From positions 9,236,501-9,300,500 of the forward strand of contig JAZGTH010000062.1 in assembly GCA_036877525.1 (NCBI GenBank): a stretch of 64,000 bases of DNA, read 5' to 3'. Shown here one piece after another: positions 33,261-45,153 of this stretch (position 1 is its first letter; the number at the start of each line of letters is the position of its first letter). The position numbers and the translations under genes were made by a program. The stretch comes from Chromobotia macracanthus (lineage: Eukaryota > Chordata > Actinopteri > Cypriniformes > Botiidae). The notes under the pieces are model-generated. The model was not told the DNA's origin and did no database searches. It saw only the letters and a list, made by a program, of their open reading frames with translations.

Positions 33261-34287
33261 CTTGATACGAGGAAGTGATGAGTGAGCCCATTGCATACAG
33301 TTCCCAGGCCTGTGCTGGATACATCCTGTTGAAACAACCTTTTGCATGGGAAACCCTTCTAGCAGGAATTCTCGATCTCGATGGGTTGGGGAGGGCAAGC
33401 CACTTGCTCAGACACCATACTAGGGGCTGCAGCGAAACAATTGGTGTGCCCAAGACAGTTGGTGCATTGCGGCTGACCACAGGTGAAGCTGGACAGACGG
33501 CTGTAACGTGGCATCTGGCCTCTTCTGAGGCGCGGGAAAGCAAGCGCCCCTGTGAGGAGAGGCGAAGGCAGAGGGCAACTGGACAGAAGGGGTGTCATTG
33601 CCTCTCTAAAAGACGGGCCCAGAGAAGACGAAAACTGCTAAGTGCCACTACTATGCTTGAAAGGAGGAATAAGACCCCCACCTTGCCCTGTGTGGGATCT
33701 GTCTGCAAGAGCATGCCGGTCCTCTCTGGGACCACCCATCTCTGGACCACTTCGAAACCTTAGGCGGTGAACTTGGTGGACAACTGATGCTAGGTAACTG
33801 GTGCTGAGGTGCAACTAGGTGGCGGATAGCCGGTGCTGAGGCCGGAGTTCTGGCGGAGTTGTAGAAGCAGGCCCAGGCTTGGCGAGTAGCAGACAAAGGG
33901 GGCTGCCTTTGGGGTCTGTACCACTATGCCAGGCAGGATGTGTTAATTGCCTCCATCTGATTCTTCATCATCGCATTCAGTTCAGTGTTTCATCATTAAT
34001 CAGTTCCTGCTATTGTGCTGCACTCCTCCAGTTCTTTTAGTGCCTTGGCTTGATGAACCTACAGGATAGCAGTGGCATAGAGGGCTGAGGCAGCCTTGCA
34101 GCCCCATAGGCTTTCGCTTTAAGTGAAGAAAACCTACAGGCTTTGGGCAGGAGCCTCGGGTGGTTTCTCCAGGAGACAGTGCCCTGCTATCATAAATGCA
34201 TCGCAACAGCATGCTCGACTGGAGACACCCCAGAGTGCCCCTTCATCCCACCCTCCGATGCTGGAGTCGATAACTCATTTATCTCTT

Positions 34288-34893
34288 CTAGAAACTCAAC
34301 AAGCCCAGACGAGCATGCTGGGCAATGGATGTCCTGTGAGGACTTGACCAGCAGACATTCATCCATGTATCCCCCAAATCGCCTTTGGGTCTTACTGACA
34401 CGGCCTTGTGCGCAGCTGCAACAGAAGGGGTAGTGCAGGGAGCAACCAAAGTGGTTCTTTGCTTCTTACAGAAGAAAGACACCCGTGACCACTTGTTCTC
34501 ACAGTGAGAACACAAACCCTCAACGAAAGTCGCCTTAGCATGGGCATAGCCCAAACATTTGAGGCAAAGATTGTGGCCTTCTAAGGGAGAGAAGTACCAA
34601 CCGCAACCAGAAGCACATGCACAGAAAGACAGAATGATATATATAGAAATTAATATAGAAATTATTATATAAAAACACTCTTTCATAGGAAATTTTCTTT
34701 CTGTGCAACCAACACGCTCAGGGGAACTTTTTGCAATTATCTGTAAGACCAGATAGATCGCTAAAAGGCGTTGTATCTCCACTGAAAAAAAAGCAAAGCC
34801 AAACACAGACTGACTCCAAAAACAAACCTGGATGAGTGATGTTTGCCATCTCCCTTTTATACCTGGATATCTGGGGTGGAGATTAGCATGCAA
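34288..34893 (-). pseudogene. DIRS ORF1 (gag-like) remnant
   Basis: The 201-codon frame has a Cys/His-rich segment (CACASGCGWYFSPLEGHNLC, then CLGYAHAKATFVEGLCSHC) like that at the start of fish DIRS ORF1. The first ~70 codons run through the terminal repeat, so the true start is probably later. The frame is open to 34288 but diverges from the family downstream. Confidence 0.65.
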
Positions 34894-35022
34894 ATCCCAC
34901 TCCTATTGACACTTATTTCTAAAGCCAATTTTCTTTGGCGTTTTCTATAAAAAGCAAAGCAGTCTCCCAAGGTCAAACCCCTAGTGTTACTACATTAACA
35001 CAATGTCGAGGGAGTGACAGAA
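34815..35022. repeat. DIRS terminal inverted repeat, right (5' side of element)
   Basis: This is the inverted partner of 31466-31570, with an outer extension (CCCCTAGTGTTACTACATTAACACAATGTC and on to GAAAGGGAAC) that pairs with the internal complementary region. A TATA-like TATACC lies within it. Confidence 0.78.
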
Positions 35023-36020
35023 AGGGAACACATCTGGGGTGGGGTGAGGTGGTCTTGGGTACATTTTATGATGGATATTATTTTATGCAAGCTCCCAAAA
35101 AAGTTCTGTGAAATCTTTTTCCCCCTTAAAAACTCATGCCGTAAAGGGTTAAAGCACTCTGTTTCCTCTCGTCATTAAATTACCTCTGGGGTGAACAGTA
35201 CTGCTGGGCATGGCTGGAAGGGTAAGTTAATAATCAGGCCTCTGTTTTGCTTCTGCACACCACAACACATCTTTTATCTGCTTCTTTCAGCCCTATAAAG
35301 AAAGCCCCTTGAAAAATGCTTTATCTGCCTAATCACATGTGAACACTGACTTCAGACCCCAGCAATATAGCAGCACTGGTTGTACGTTGATTACTGTTCA
35401 TTGAACTATCAAACATTGTAGTGATTTTACTGCAGCAGATCAGGGAACTGCTTCTTTAGAAATTGTCCATGTTTGTAACTGAGTATGTTGCATGTTTACT
35501 GTTTCCTTGGGATTGTTAATTTCCACAGCAACCACCAGTGCATTCCCCAAATAAAAACAAACATACATGTCTCATCACCATGACAATATTGTCAAAATAA
35601 CAACAAGAATGACAAAGATTGGATAATTTTTTTATCTAATTAGGGAGGAAGCCTCCAACAAGATCTCATTTGTGCAGTAGTAAAAGGGTCCAGAGCACCA
35701 AGTAATAAAGCCCAAAGCTTTACCCACTAAACCAGCCAAACCCACTAACTCTAACAAACCGTGTGCTGGCTTTACAGAACTTTATATAGATTTTATTGTG
35801 AATATGAGGAATTTGAATTAATTTTAAAAGTAATCTCCAGGATACTAGCTTTTTAGCAGCATAGACCTCTGTAGATGTTGTTACAGATTGACCTGATATG
35901 TGACCACAGAGTTTACAAAAACTTTTCATTGTGTATTTATATAACTTTTCAAAAGCATTCTGTTTTATGCCTATTTTTAGCCTGTAGTTTTATTGTTTTA
36001 CCCTTTTATTGTCACAGACT
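35023..36020. other. Unassigned AT-rich sequence
   Basis: I see no coding region, RNA gene or repeat terminus that I can support between the DIRS end and the microsatellite at 36025. Confidence 0.5.
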
Positions 36021-36024
36021 TTCA

Positions 36025-36160
36025 ATATACATACACACACACACACATATATATATATATATGTATACATATATATATCTCTCCCTACAACAAGGGAGAG
36101 ATTTAAAGAGAAGAGGAATAGGAAATGAAGGGAAAGGAAATGAAGGGAAAGGAAAGGATT
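36025..36160. repeat. (CA)n/(TA)n microsatellite, perfect hairpin and purine-rich tandem repeat
   Basis: A CA/TA tract (36025-36078) leads into a perfect 9-bp-arm hairpin, TCTCTCCCT (36078-36086) and AGGGAGAGA (36093-36101) around ACAACA. A 15-bp purine-rich unit, GGAAATGAAGGGAAA, then repeats in tandem at about 36121-36150. Confidence 0.85.
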
Positions 36161-36164
36161 TTTC

Positions 36165-36260
36165 TTTTTATGATGAGGTTAAGTGCTCACGAAAGAGAAG
36201 TTTTCAGCTGTCTTTTGAATATTGCCAGGGATTCTGCATTATATTTAATATTTCTCTGCA
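36165..36260 (-). pseudogene. LINE ORF2 C-terminal scrap
   Basis: The minus strand reads NAESLAIFKRQLKTSLS, then an ALN-like end, the usual last residues of L2-like ORF2. It is isolated. Confidence 0.65.
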
Positions 36261-36889
36261 AGAAATATTAAATATAAGCAGTAATTCTTTCAAATTATGT
36301 AAGTTATTACTTTGAAAATGTTATTGTCATTCAGGAGACACAAAATGCTAGTTATGGAATTTGCCTTAGTAGCAAGAAGGAGTTTGCCATTATATTCCAG
36401 GAATATTTAACATGTCATCTCCACTGACGCCATTTTCACAATAGAATGTTTGAACCTAGCTATTAGACTATTAGTTTACATTTAAAAGGGTGGAATGCTT
36501 TATATTATTGTCTATTACTTAAGAGTCTAGCAATCAAAATGTCAAAGCTCAGTGTGAAGGTAATCTGTTTTTTGTCAAGAGTGAGGAAGAGATTGGTTCA
36601 TCCCACATTTACATGGGACATCCAGAGATAAACACATAAATTAGGGAATTACATAAATTCTGAATAAATTAGAACAATAGATTGAAGAAGTAAAACATAT
36701 TTACAACAATCACACTAAGATCATTTTCCATCATACTGATTTGTTTTCTGTAATTGCATCAATCACAAATTAAATGAGGGACAAATAATTTAATTACCCA
36801 ATAGATCCATTAAGAAGTAAATGTGAATTAAAATATAGCCTTATCATACTGCCATATCAGGTACATGATGAAATCATAAAGCATGTTTA

Positions 36890-38290
36890 GTACAAAAACT
36901 CCAGCTACTCCAAAATGCAGCAGCCAGAGTTCTTATGAGAACAAAAACGTATAACCATATTATCCTGGTTCTGTTGACACTGCATCATATAAACATCATA
37001 TAAAATTTAAAATTCTACTGATTACCTACATGGCCCTGAATGGTTTAGCTCCTCAGTATCTGAGCAAGCTTCTGTGTCATTACAGTCCTTCACATTCACT
37101 GCGATCTCAAATTTTGGCCAGTTGATTATATCTAGAATTTCAAAATTAAATGTTGGTGGTAGATCCTTTCCTTACATAGCATCCAAACTCGCTCACACTT
37201 TGCCTCAAAACATTCAAAATTAGGTAATTTATGGCCTTTTCCACCCTGTTTTTAGCCATGTGAATAAAAAAGTCAGATTTAAGTGTTCCTTCTTTAAGAA
37301 CTTTGGAGTGTAATCATCAACACTGATGAGTAGCTAATGTTTTAGCCAATGAACAGCACAGCCAGGAACATCACAACATTTGACTAGCATCTTACTGCTA
37401 TCACAATCGTATTGTGAGTGTAACACACTAAGTATTCTCCAAAGTATTCTCTTCAGCCTGTTGCACGATGTTATAGTAGATTAATCCTAAACAAAGAGGA
37501 TGTTGCAAATGAATGACTGTGGATGGAGCCAACAATGTGACAGTGTAAAAGTATCTTGCTCTTGGGGCATATCATATGAAAATGAATCTGCCTAGTGACA
37601 TTGTAAATCTAGACATTGCACATTTATTTTTTTTTCTGGAGAATGATTATATAAATGTTTTCATTATTGATCAGGAGGAAGTTTTAAGCTATGAAACTGG
37701 CAGGATGTATTAATGATACCAAGACCTCTTGTATGTCAAAAGATTAAGAGGAATGTGATTCCATGTCATGATCCCTTAAAATCTAGATTAAATCTCCATC
37801 TCTTTAATTTAGCCTACACCTAGCCCAATCTAGCCTATGTTTTTTATGACTCAGATCCCATAATGAATTCTTAGGCTGCATTAATTAGATAATCTGGAAC
37901 CAGGGGCACTTCCCATAAGAACAGATGTACTGGTTCTACTCTAAGTCTGTCTGTCTGTCTTTCATTTCCCTAAGGTCTTGTAGTCAGCAGGATCCAGACC
38001 TTGTCCAGACCAGATGGTGGAGAGCCAGGATGGGATGACCCCTGAGACAGACTGACCCAGCTCTAGTTCAACCTGACATTTGTCCCAGTTCCAGTTCAGC
38101 TAATTTTTCATCCTCATGCCAACTTAAGATAATTACAGCTGTAACCTGGGTCACTCAGAAGTAGTGAGAATGTGATGGACTCCTTTATTATCTTCCCATT
38201 ATGTATTAACCTGCCTCTAAGTTTTATTCTACAACAAGTTTTATTCCATGCCTAGTTACAGCAATGTAATGTTAAAGCTGCGGTAAGAAG
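36890..38290 (+). pseudogene. L2-like LINE 3' part, split by a dispersed repeat
   Basis: The left part (36890-37190) has the RT tail (LQLLQNAAARVLMRTKTYNH-like in decayed form, then YLHGPEWF and LSKLLCH) and matches 29935-30245 of the other copy. The right part (about 37765-38290) resumes at ATCTAGATTAAATCTCCATCT and continues into the 3' UTR (AGGCTGCATTAATTAGATAATC, like 30380). Between them lies a 0.5 kb repeat. A DIRS fragment begins where this copy ends. Confidence 0.8.
37200..37725 (-). repeat. Dispersed repeat, - copy, inserted in the L2-like LINE
   Basis: This is the inverted homologue of 23030-23480 (see that entry for shared phrases) and interrupts the L2-like sequence between the RT tail and 3' UTR. 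That makes it younger than this LINE copy. Confidence 0.75.
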
Positions 38291-38299
38291 CAAAGAACC

Positions 38300-38880
38300 A
38301 CTTCCTTTGAGGATGCTCATGCAAAAGCATATTCTGACCTGTGTGCAGCATCTAGATTGGTTTGCGGCTATAGACCTTAAGTATACTTTCATGTCTCGCT
38401 TTTACCTGGACACAGACGTTTTCTTCAGTTTTCATTAGAGGGTCAAGCATTTCAGTACAGGGTCCTCCCCTTCACTCTGTCCCTGCCCCCCCATGGCAAA
38501 GTCACACAGACTGCTCTTTTCTCTTTGAGGGAGAAGGGCATATGCATTCTTAACTACCTCGAGGACTGGCTTATGCTGGCTCACGCTTGGGAACAATTGT
38601 GTGCACACAGGGATGTGGTTCTCAACCACTTGGACTGATTAGGGCTTTGGGTCAATTCGGATAAGAGCAAGCTCACCCCGGTGCAGTACATCTCTTTTAT
38701 CAGGATGGAGCTGGACTCCATCACAGAGGAGGGTATCCAATCAGTGTTGAATTGCCTTGATTTTTTCAGAGGTAAGACATCGGTCTCACTGAAATATTTT
38801 CAGAGGATCCTGGGGTATATGGCATCCCTGACAGCAGTAGTGCCTCTTGTGTTGAAGCATATGTGACCACTTCAGCATAA
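38300..38880 (+). pseudogene. DIRS reverse transcriptase fragment
   Basis: On the + strand scattered frames match the DIRS RT: LTCVQHLDWFAAIDLKYTF (38335-38390), RAYAFLTTSRTGL-like text in a shifted frame, and an NCLDFFRGKTSVSLKYFQRI segment in the frame 38681-38866, ending LGYMASLTAVVPLVLKHM. The catalytic block is frameshifted. The motif order identifies DIRS. A terminal repeat follows at 38985. Confidence 0.82.
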
Positions 38881-38984
38881 GTTACAGAACCGAGTCTTGA
38901 GTTGGGCATGGTGCCACATCACATATCGGGTGGCTATTACTCCGATACGTCGCTCCTTCAAGCACTTGAAAAGGCCAAAACAAA

Positions 38985-39170
38985 TTGGTGAGTAGAATTG
39001 CATGCTAGCCCGCTTATATACCCGGATATCTGCGGCAGAAACTGGCACGCAAATTCCACTCACCAATTTTCATTGGCCCTTTTAATAAAGATTGGAGGTG
39101 ATTGGGCTTCAAAGAACGAACCCCTAGTGTCGTCATCATCAAAACTTTGAGTGACCGACAGAAAGGGAAC
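38985..39170. repeat. DIRS terminal repeat
   Basis: CAAATTGGTGAGTAGAATTGCATGC, then CCCGGATATCTG and GGCACGCAAATTCCACTCACCAATTT lead to CCCCTAGTGTCGTC and GAGTGACCGACAGAAAGGGAAC. This is the same order and orientation as 34858-35022. Its inner part also has short internal inverted symmetry (ATTGGTGAGT / ACTCACCAAT). Confidence 0.78.
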
Positions 39171-39189
39171 CAGCCTGTAGAAAATCATA

Positions 39190-42100
39190 AACCATTATAT
39201 TTTATAGTTTTTCATATCTCTGGGGTTATTCAAAATAGTTTTTTTTTAAATAAACTAAAATATACTGAATTGTATGCGGCCTATATGCACTTACAGGTAA
39301 ATACACAAATACAGGGTATTTACATAGTAAGAATCTAAAATAATTTGTTTAGAAATATTAGGCTAAAGAGTACACATTTAAACTAGGAACACAAAGCCCA
39401 AGGAAATATCCACATATGCAAATGTTTATTAATAGCTAAAGTCAGTGGCAAAGGATTAGATATTGTTCAAGAATCTAATCATTCTTTGTTTATCACTTGA
39501 CACTTTGTCAAGATATGATCTTTTTTGTGGTATTTGTTCCTGTCCAGTAACACTGGAAATAAGAAGTTTATAACCTTTGAAAATGTTTTTGTATTAAACA
39601 CATGTAAAGCGGGTTTTAAGAAATGATATAGAGACCTTTGTGTGGATTGAGACGCTTCTGTCACCACACCTGGTGCTGACACCTAGCTACAGATTCCAAA
39701 GCTCAGACATTACCATGGAAACACAACAGATAAGGGGAGAGGCAGTGCTGCCTTAGCCTATGACTATATTCGTTGGTAAGTGTGATATATATTTGAATGC
39801 TGAATGGGAAAACTATAATGCATAATGTCTCTGAGACTGCATTTTTTGTATGCTGTAGAATGTTTCCTTGCACTTTTTTAGCTGCTCTGTGTACTGTGCA
39901 AGAACAACATTTCAGATGAAAAACTAGATAAATTACCCCAACACATCAAAGTGTTGATGCTCTTTGGTGTGGTGGTGGGGGAGGGTCTGGGACTAAATTA
40001 TGATACAACAATTACAATTCAGAGCATGCTTTATACAAAAATACTTATGTTTGTGTGGTTGTGTTTGTGTTGTTTGTTTTGTTTGTGTAATGTTCTGAAA
40101 TATGACCCATAATATCAATTGTATCCAATTGTTTATTTGTCTGTGAGGCTGGTTCACTGCACAAATGCAATTTCACTTAGCTCGCCTGGGTGACTGTTTG
40201 AGGGGGAGGAAGTTGATGGGTAAAGAAGAAGAAACAGACAGAAATAGAGGGAGGAGGATGTCATCACAGATTAGTGTAATGATGGCAAATGAGCCTTGGG
40301 AATCTGATGACTATTTGCTCTGCATCACAAATCAGGGTGAGTGTGCCATGACTCAAGATGGAGGGCCTCCCTGACAATCTAAGGCATGGTGAGAGATTAA
40401 AGACTCATGGTGCCAAGGTTTGAGTCTGCACTGGATTATATAATCACAAATCACATGGAATTGAAGAGTATTCCAAATCATTTTCCCACACAATTAATAT
40501 AATGAAAGTATTTCTCAAGAGTAAACAGTAAAATTATTATTCTAAATTTTAATATATGGTAAAATTAGTGTTACTTGTATTTTTTCTTTTTTAGGCATGA
40601 ATGGGAAGTGGCAAAAATATGTAAACATCCACAATGCCATAACAAAATAAAAATCACTGTCAAGATGGTGATAGAAATGGGCCAAATGTTAAGAAAACAC
40701 AAGGAAATTCTATATACTTTGCACGTGTGTTAAATACATAAAATTAGACTTCAATATTTCCTGCATATAGGCGTGTATTTGCTCTACATAGCATAAGACC
40801 AGAAAATTTGAATTTGTAATTAACAATTAATTGTCTTTTGTCAGATTTAGTAATTTAAGCAGATTTAAGTCTACCTGTTTTTCATGTTTTCTTTTATCTA
40901 AAAAGGCTTTATTTTCTAGAAAGGATGGTTTGTGACAAAATGGGATTCTCCATAAATATTATCTGTAAATATTAAATAAAAAGATTGCAGATCTAACAAA
41001 ATCATTGTTGAACCATGTTTGGCTAGCTGAGTGTCTAGCCCTCAAAAGTTAATAGTAAAAATCTATTTTTGTTTGTTTTGTTTTCTACTTTATTGCTGTC
41101 AAATACAAAAGAGCTTAATTGCTCTTTGCAGCTTGATTCAATAAGATGGCCCCTTTGTTCAAGTCAAGAGTCATTTATTTTTCATTTGCATGATTACACT
41201 GGGGAAACTGGGCATTCAGATACTTGTGACAAGGCTCAGACAGGACAATACATGACAATATACAAAGAAAAACCAAACTTATACATAGACACTGGGATAT
41301 TAAAAAGACCATGATAAATGTAGCTCTTTTAAACATAAAGCTTAAAGACTTTTAGACTTTAATTTCCAGACAAATCAAGAGAGCTTTCTCAGTGTTTAGT
41401 TGGCATGCTCACAGACTCACATCTCCACTTAATCTGCTAGGAGGCTTGTTGTACATTCTCACAATATCATCAGAAATGCTAAAGGAGTCTTAAGAGGCTG
41501 TCTCGCTGTCTGTGAGTAATGAGAATTTCATCCCAGCTGGGAGATCTCTGAATGTGGAGATGTCAGCCTATGAATATATCCTTGATTTGCACTAATGATG
41601 TGGCCTCCCTGGCTGTGAGTATAAATATTTACAAACCCTTTTTCTTCTTGCCATTAGGTACTTTAACATTCAGCAACCTTTAAACAATACAATTTGTAAC
41701 GGGAGAGCAATTGAGTCTCTTTTAATGATGTACAATTTAAGAAACCCTTTGATCTTTTATCTAAGAGTAGTTTTATCTAAAACATCCGTAAAACATCAAA
41801 AATGCAATATAAAATTCTCAAAATTAAAACATCTAGCTATAATGTGAATATATAGTGATATTTGTGAAAATCAGTTTGTTCCTTACAATATTGTCAATTT
41901 GATTTAGTGTGGGCAGAGGTTTTCCCACCCTTCAGCTAAAAAGTAAAATAAAAAATAAAAATCCTAGCAAATAAATAAAAAAATCCTAGCAAATTTGTAA
42001 TTCTAAACAGACAATCTCAAAAAAGGCCTATTACTGAATGTAATAAATGAACAAGTAAAGTGAGTTTAGGTCACAAATAATGTGCCTTTAGCATTTTTCA

Positions 42101-42990
42101 CCAAATATCTAAAAATGTTGAAAATGTTGAAACATCTTAATGTTGAAAAATTATTTTCCACCATTTCCTATGTAAGGGTGTCAGTCAGCCATATAGGTTG
42201 GATTACATAAGTAAAACCGGGTCAGATGTTATTGTGTGAGATTAAAAAGGGTTAAAAGGATGAGACTTGCATGTGCAATAATAGTGTATTTACAAGTTCA
42301 CACTGAACTTTAAACAACATACTAAAACTCAGGTTCTTTAAAGCATTAAGTCCAATAAACCTTGAGTTCAAGTGTGTTGCGTGTTTTGGCGCATTTCACA
42401 AGTGTTTCCATAGCTGGCATACCTGCAGAATATGTGTTTGATTGACAGGGCCAGGAACAAATCATATAATCTGTTTCAACCTAACTCCCATAAATTTTAA
42501 AAGTATAGTTAGTGCATCTACACCTTATGGAATTTTATATGGGTTTGTTTTTCGAAGGCTGGAGAAATTATATGTAAAAAAAGAGGTATGCTATGTCCTT
42601 CTGTAATTTAGGCCACCTAGTGAGTAAAAAGTTACATAGTGTGTAAACCTCACTGCCCAATCTTAAGAGGTGTTCTAACAAAACATGCTAAAAGTCATTA
42701 TGGCCTTTAGTCCCCTTATTAGAGTGCTTGACTCAAATGCTGACTAAAACTGATTGTTTTAAGCCCTGTTCAGAGCAGGTGAGTGTTAAGAATGAGTACA
42801 CTTTGACAGCAGCACAATTCATATTTTTGAATATAAATCTTGATATGAAACAAATGTGAGACATTATGGCTTATAACATATAGCAAACAAATAACATATA
42901 GTTATTCTCAATGAGGAGACTACAGGTTACAAAAGCTCATGTAGTTATTAAACAGATGTTAAAAACTCAAGAGCATGTGTCATAGTTTTG
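39190..42990. other. AT-rich intergenic DNA without recognisable genes
   Basis: I found no exon, RNA gene or transposon protein in this 3.8 kb. A (GT)n-like stretch lies near 40050-40090. The segment at 41155-41280 vaguely resembles a LINE tail in reverse but is too diverged to claim. Confidence 0.5.
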
Positions 42991-42999
42991 ATATTTTGA

Positions 43000-43240
43000 T
43001 ATTTTTTTAAGATGAAAAATGCAGTTTTACAACAATTGTAAATGTGATTTTTAAATGACAAATTGCTATCAAAAGGAACAACCAGATCCTTAGCTGATGA
43101 ATTAGACTAGGGCATCCATCAAGAGTAATTCAGTATTCTAGGTATGTGTGGAAGATTTTAGTCCATTAATTAAAACTTATGTTTTTTTTTCTGAATTTAG
43201 TAGTAGAAAGTTGCTAGACATCCAAGTTTTGATATAAACT
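43000..43240 (-). pseudogene. L2-like LINE RT fragment
   Basis: The minus strand matches the fragment at 15060-15310 base for base over long stretches (AAGATGAAAAATGCAGTTTTAC, then a CATCCATCAAGAGTAA segment and GAATTTAGTAGTAGA). It codes, with stops, for the same region of reverse transcriptase. Confidence 0.75.
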
Positions 43241-43739
43241 ATCTATTTTGTTAGTTGGTTGCATTTGAGGATGGTTTTGTCCAGAGTGAGATGGCATATA
43301 GGTCAAGCCTTTCCAGTGGGTGAAGAGGGTCAGCAACATGACAGAGTTTAGCTGAAGAGATGGTACCTGAGTGTTGATCTAGGGGCAGACTAAAGGTGAA
43401 TGCTCAAAGAGATGTTTTACATGGATGTGGATGTCACACTCTTTGATGGTGGACTGACCAATACAAAGGTGAAATTCTGAGTGGAAGAAAGTTCTGTTGT
43501 CTCGCTCAACACCTTATTTGCATAATTATTTCTCACTTATGTTTATGCTTATCACTTTTGACTGTTAAGTCCTAGAAAAAAAATTGTTTTATCATCTGAC
43601 TCTTTGGCTCATGCCAATTCTAACACCCTATAACATCATGAACAACTTTCAGCCATTTTGAATGTGTCAAAAAAAACTACTTTTACAAACTCCTTCCGCG
43701 CTGTTTACTGTTCTTGTATACCACATCAACAAATTTTAC

Positions 43740-44220
43740 AGTGAACAGGCAAACGTGGATATGAACCTGAATACTGGCAATACTTTAGTGTATTGACGCA
43801 AAATTTGGTATGTGTTATCATAGACATGACCTGAGGGTACATGCACAGTTTCATCACAGTGCCACCTACTAGTCCACAGATATAAAAAAATATTTAGTTT
43901 TGTTTATAACTTGTGACAACTTTTCTGTGACATCTAGGTTTTGTATCTAGATTCCTTGAGACATGCTGAGTCAAATGATATCTGGTGTTCCATGTTCAGC
44001 TATTTTTAGCACTGACCATTGTGAATTTTGTTTTAAAATGCACTCTGGGGCCAGCCCCAACTAGATTTACATAAATGCTTGCAAGATATGATTGTAATGC
44101 TATATTGTTATAAAATTGCTTTCTTTTGATTCTGTCTTATGCTGAGTACAAAAATACCAAATTTGTCATAGTATTTTCTATCTTACGACACATCCATAGT
44201 TATCCGATTTTTGCAGTACC
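43740..44220. repeat. Unclassified non-coding interspersed repeat
   Basis: Phrases such as GTGCCACCTACTAG and GGCCAGCCCCAACTAG belong to a style of fish repeat seen again near 58670-59500 (GGTGGTGCTG, GGCCTTGGCCCC). No coding capacity was seen and the borders are not defined. Confidence 0.35.
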
Positions 44221-44429
44221 TTGATCATTACTGAGCATTCAGGATGACAATCTAAAGATGACCATCTGACCAGCAGCTTGATGGGTCGTATTCAGTAGCA
44301 GTAGTAGCTTCTACTAAATTCTCTAGGACAGCAGCCTCATAGATTTTGAACTAGTCATTTGTTATAAGAGAACAGTCATTTGTCATTTGTTATAAGAGTC
44401 AGTCCCATGGCCTTACTGTCCACCTATTC

Positions 44430-44900
44430 AGTTGAGTAAGTGGACTGCGGCGGGTTCCTACTTCCTCTCTTTATATTCAGTCCTGTCGGGACGTGTGTTA
44501 ATGGCCATCTACAATGATACTATTGAGCAAGAAAACTTCATGCAAAGAGCAATAAGGATTTCACAACATTTGCCAGCTAGAAGAATCCTCACCCCCACTT
44601 ACCACTTACAGGTCCACTTACCTCACCCCCATCTATACCTCCAAGACCAAAACCCATGCAAATTAATTCTCATCGTCTTATAAAAGCTGAACATACTCGT
44701 CGCCTTGTTAATGGATTATGCTTATACTGTGGATCCTCTGGTCACCTCATTAAAGCATGTCCTACTCATCCCCCATGTCCTGCCGTGAATACCATTCTAG
44801 TCAATCCAGCAGTATCTACACTAAAACTTCTTACGGTTCATATAGTAACTCCTGTGTATTCCGTTCCAGCACAAACCCTCCTAGACTATCACAGGGCTAT
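44430..44900 (+). pseudogene. Chromodomain gypsy gag fragment with zinc knuckle
   Basis: The + strand frames 44432-44683 and 44656-44949 overlap. The first has MAIYNDTIEQENFMQRAIRI, the C-terminal gag region. The second has a CCHC zinc knuckle, CLYCGSSGHLIKAC, then the protease start LLTVHIVTPVYS. Between protease and RNase H most of RT is missing. The 5' LTR and gag start are not visible upstream of 44400. Confidence 0.85.
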
Positions 44901-44939
44901 CACTACATCTGTCATATCAGTATACTCACTGCTCCCTTC

Positions 44940-45153
44940 ACGTCACTGAGTAAACATCCTAAGTCTCTGTCCTGGACCCTGAAACCCTTCAAGCCTATAA
45001 ACCTTAAACAAGCCTTATGTACCGCTCCGGTACATAATCCTCAAATCCCATTTGTAGTAGAAATTGATGCTTCTAACCTAGGGGTTGGAGTGGTACTTTC
45101 TCAATACCATGGTGAGCCTCTTCTACTCCACTTTATGTGCCTAATACTCCTAG
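44940..45153 (+). pseudogene. Chromodomain gypsy RNase H, part 1
   Basis: The frame reads KSLSWTLKPFK, then LKQALCTAP, then PFVVEIDASNLGVGVVLSQY and HGEPLLLHF, the RT/RNase H junction with the first active-site aspartate (D-A-S). It is interrupted by the SINE at 45154. Confidence 0.85.

Larger units (their letters stand above)
31466..35022 (-). mobile_element. DIRS-like (tyrosine-recombinase) retrotransposon, internally deleted
   Basis: The element is about 3.56 kb on the minus strand. It has inverted terminal repeats (31466-31570 and 34815-34915). Next to the 3' terminus is an internal complementary region (about 31650-31712). It is the inverse of the outermost sequence of the 5' terminus (34972-35022), as in DIRS elements, where it templates completion of the ends. 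In its own orientation the order is a Cys-rich ORF1 segment (about 34290-34690), RNase H-like text (about 32950-33260) and tyrosine recombinase text (about 32330-32780). The reverse transcriptase expected between ORF1 and RNase H is not recognisable, so roughly 2 kb is missing relative to a usual 5-6 kb element. It sits at the tail of the L2-like LINE. Confidence 0.82.

Noticed and set aside
33275..33763. A 162-codon + strand gene
   Set aside because: It lies antisense to the DIRS element, has no recognisable domain, and is most simply a shadow of transposon DNA.
41155..41285. A Rex1-like LINE tail in reverse (AAGTCAAGAGTCATTTATT...)
   Set aside because: Only the first few bases resemble the tail at 46360; the rest is too different to support.
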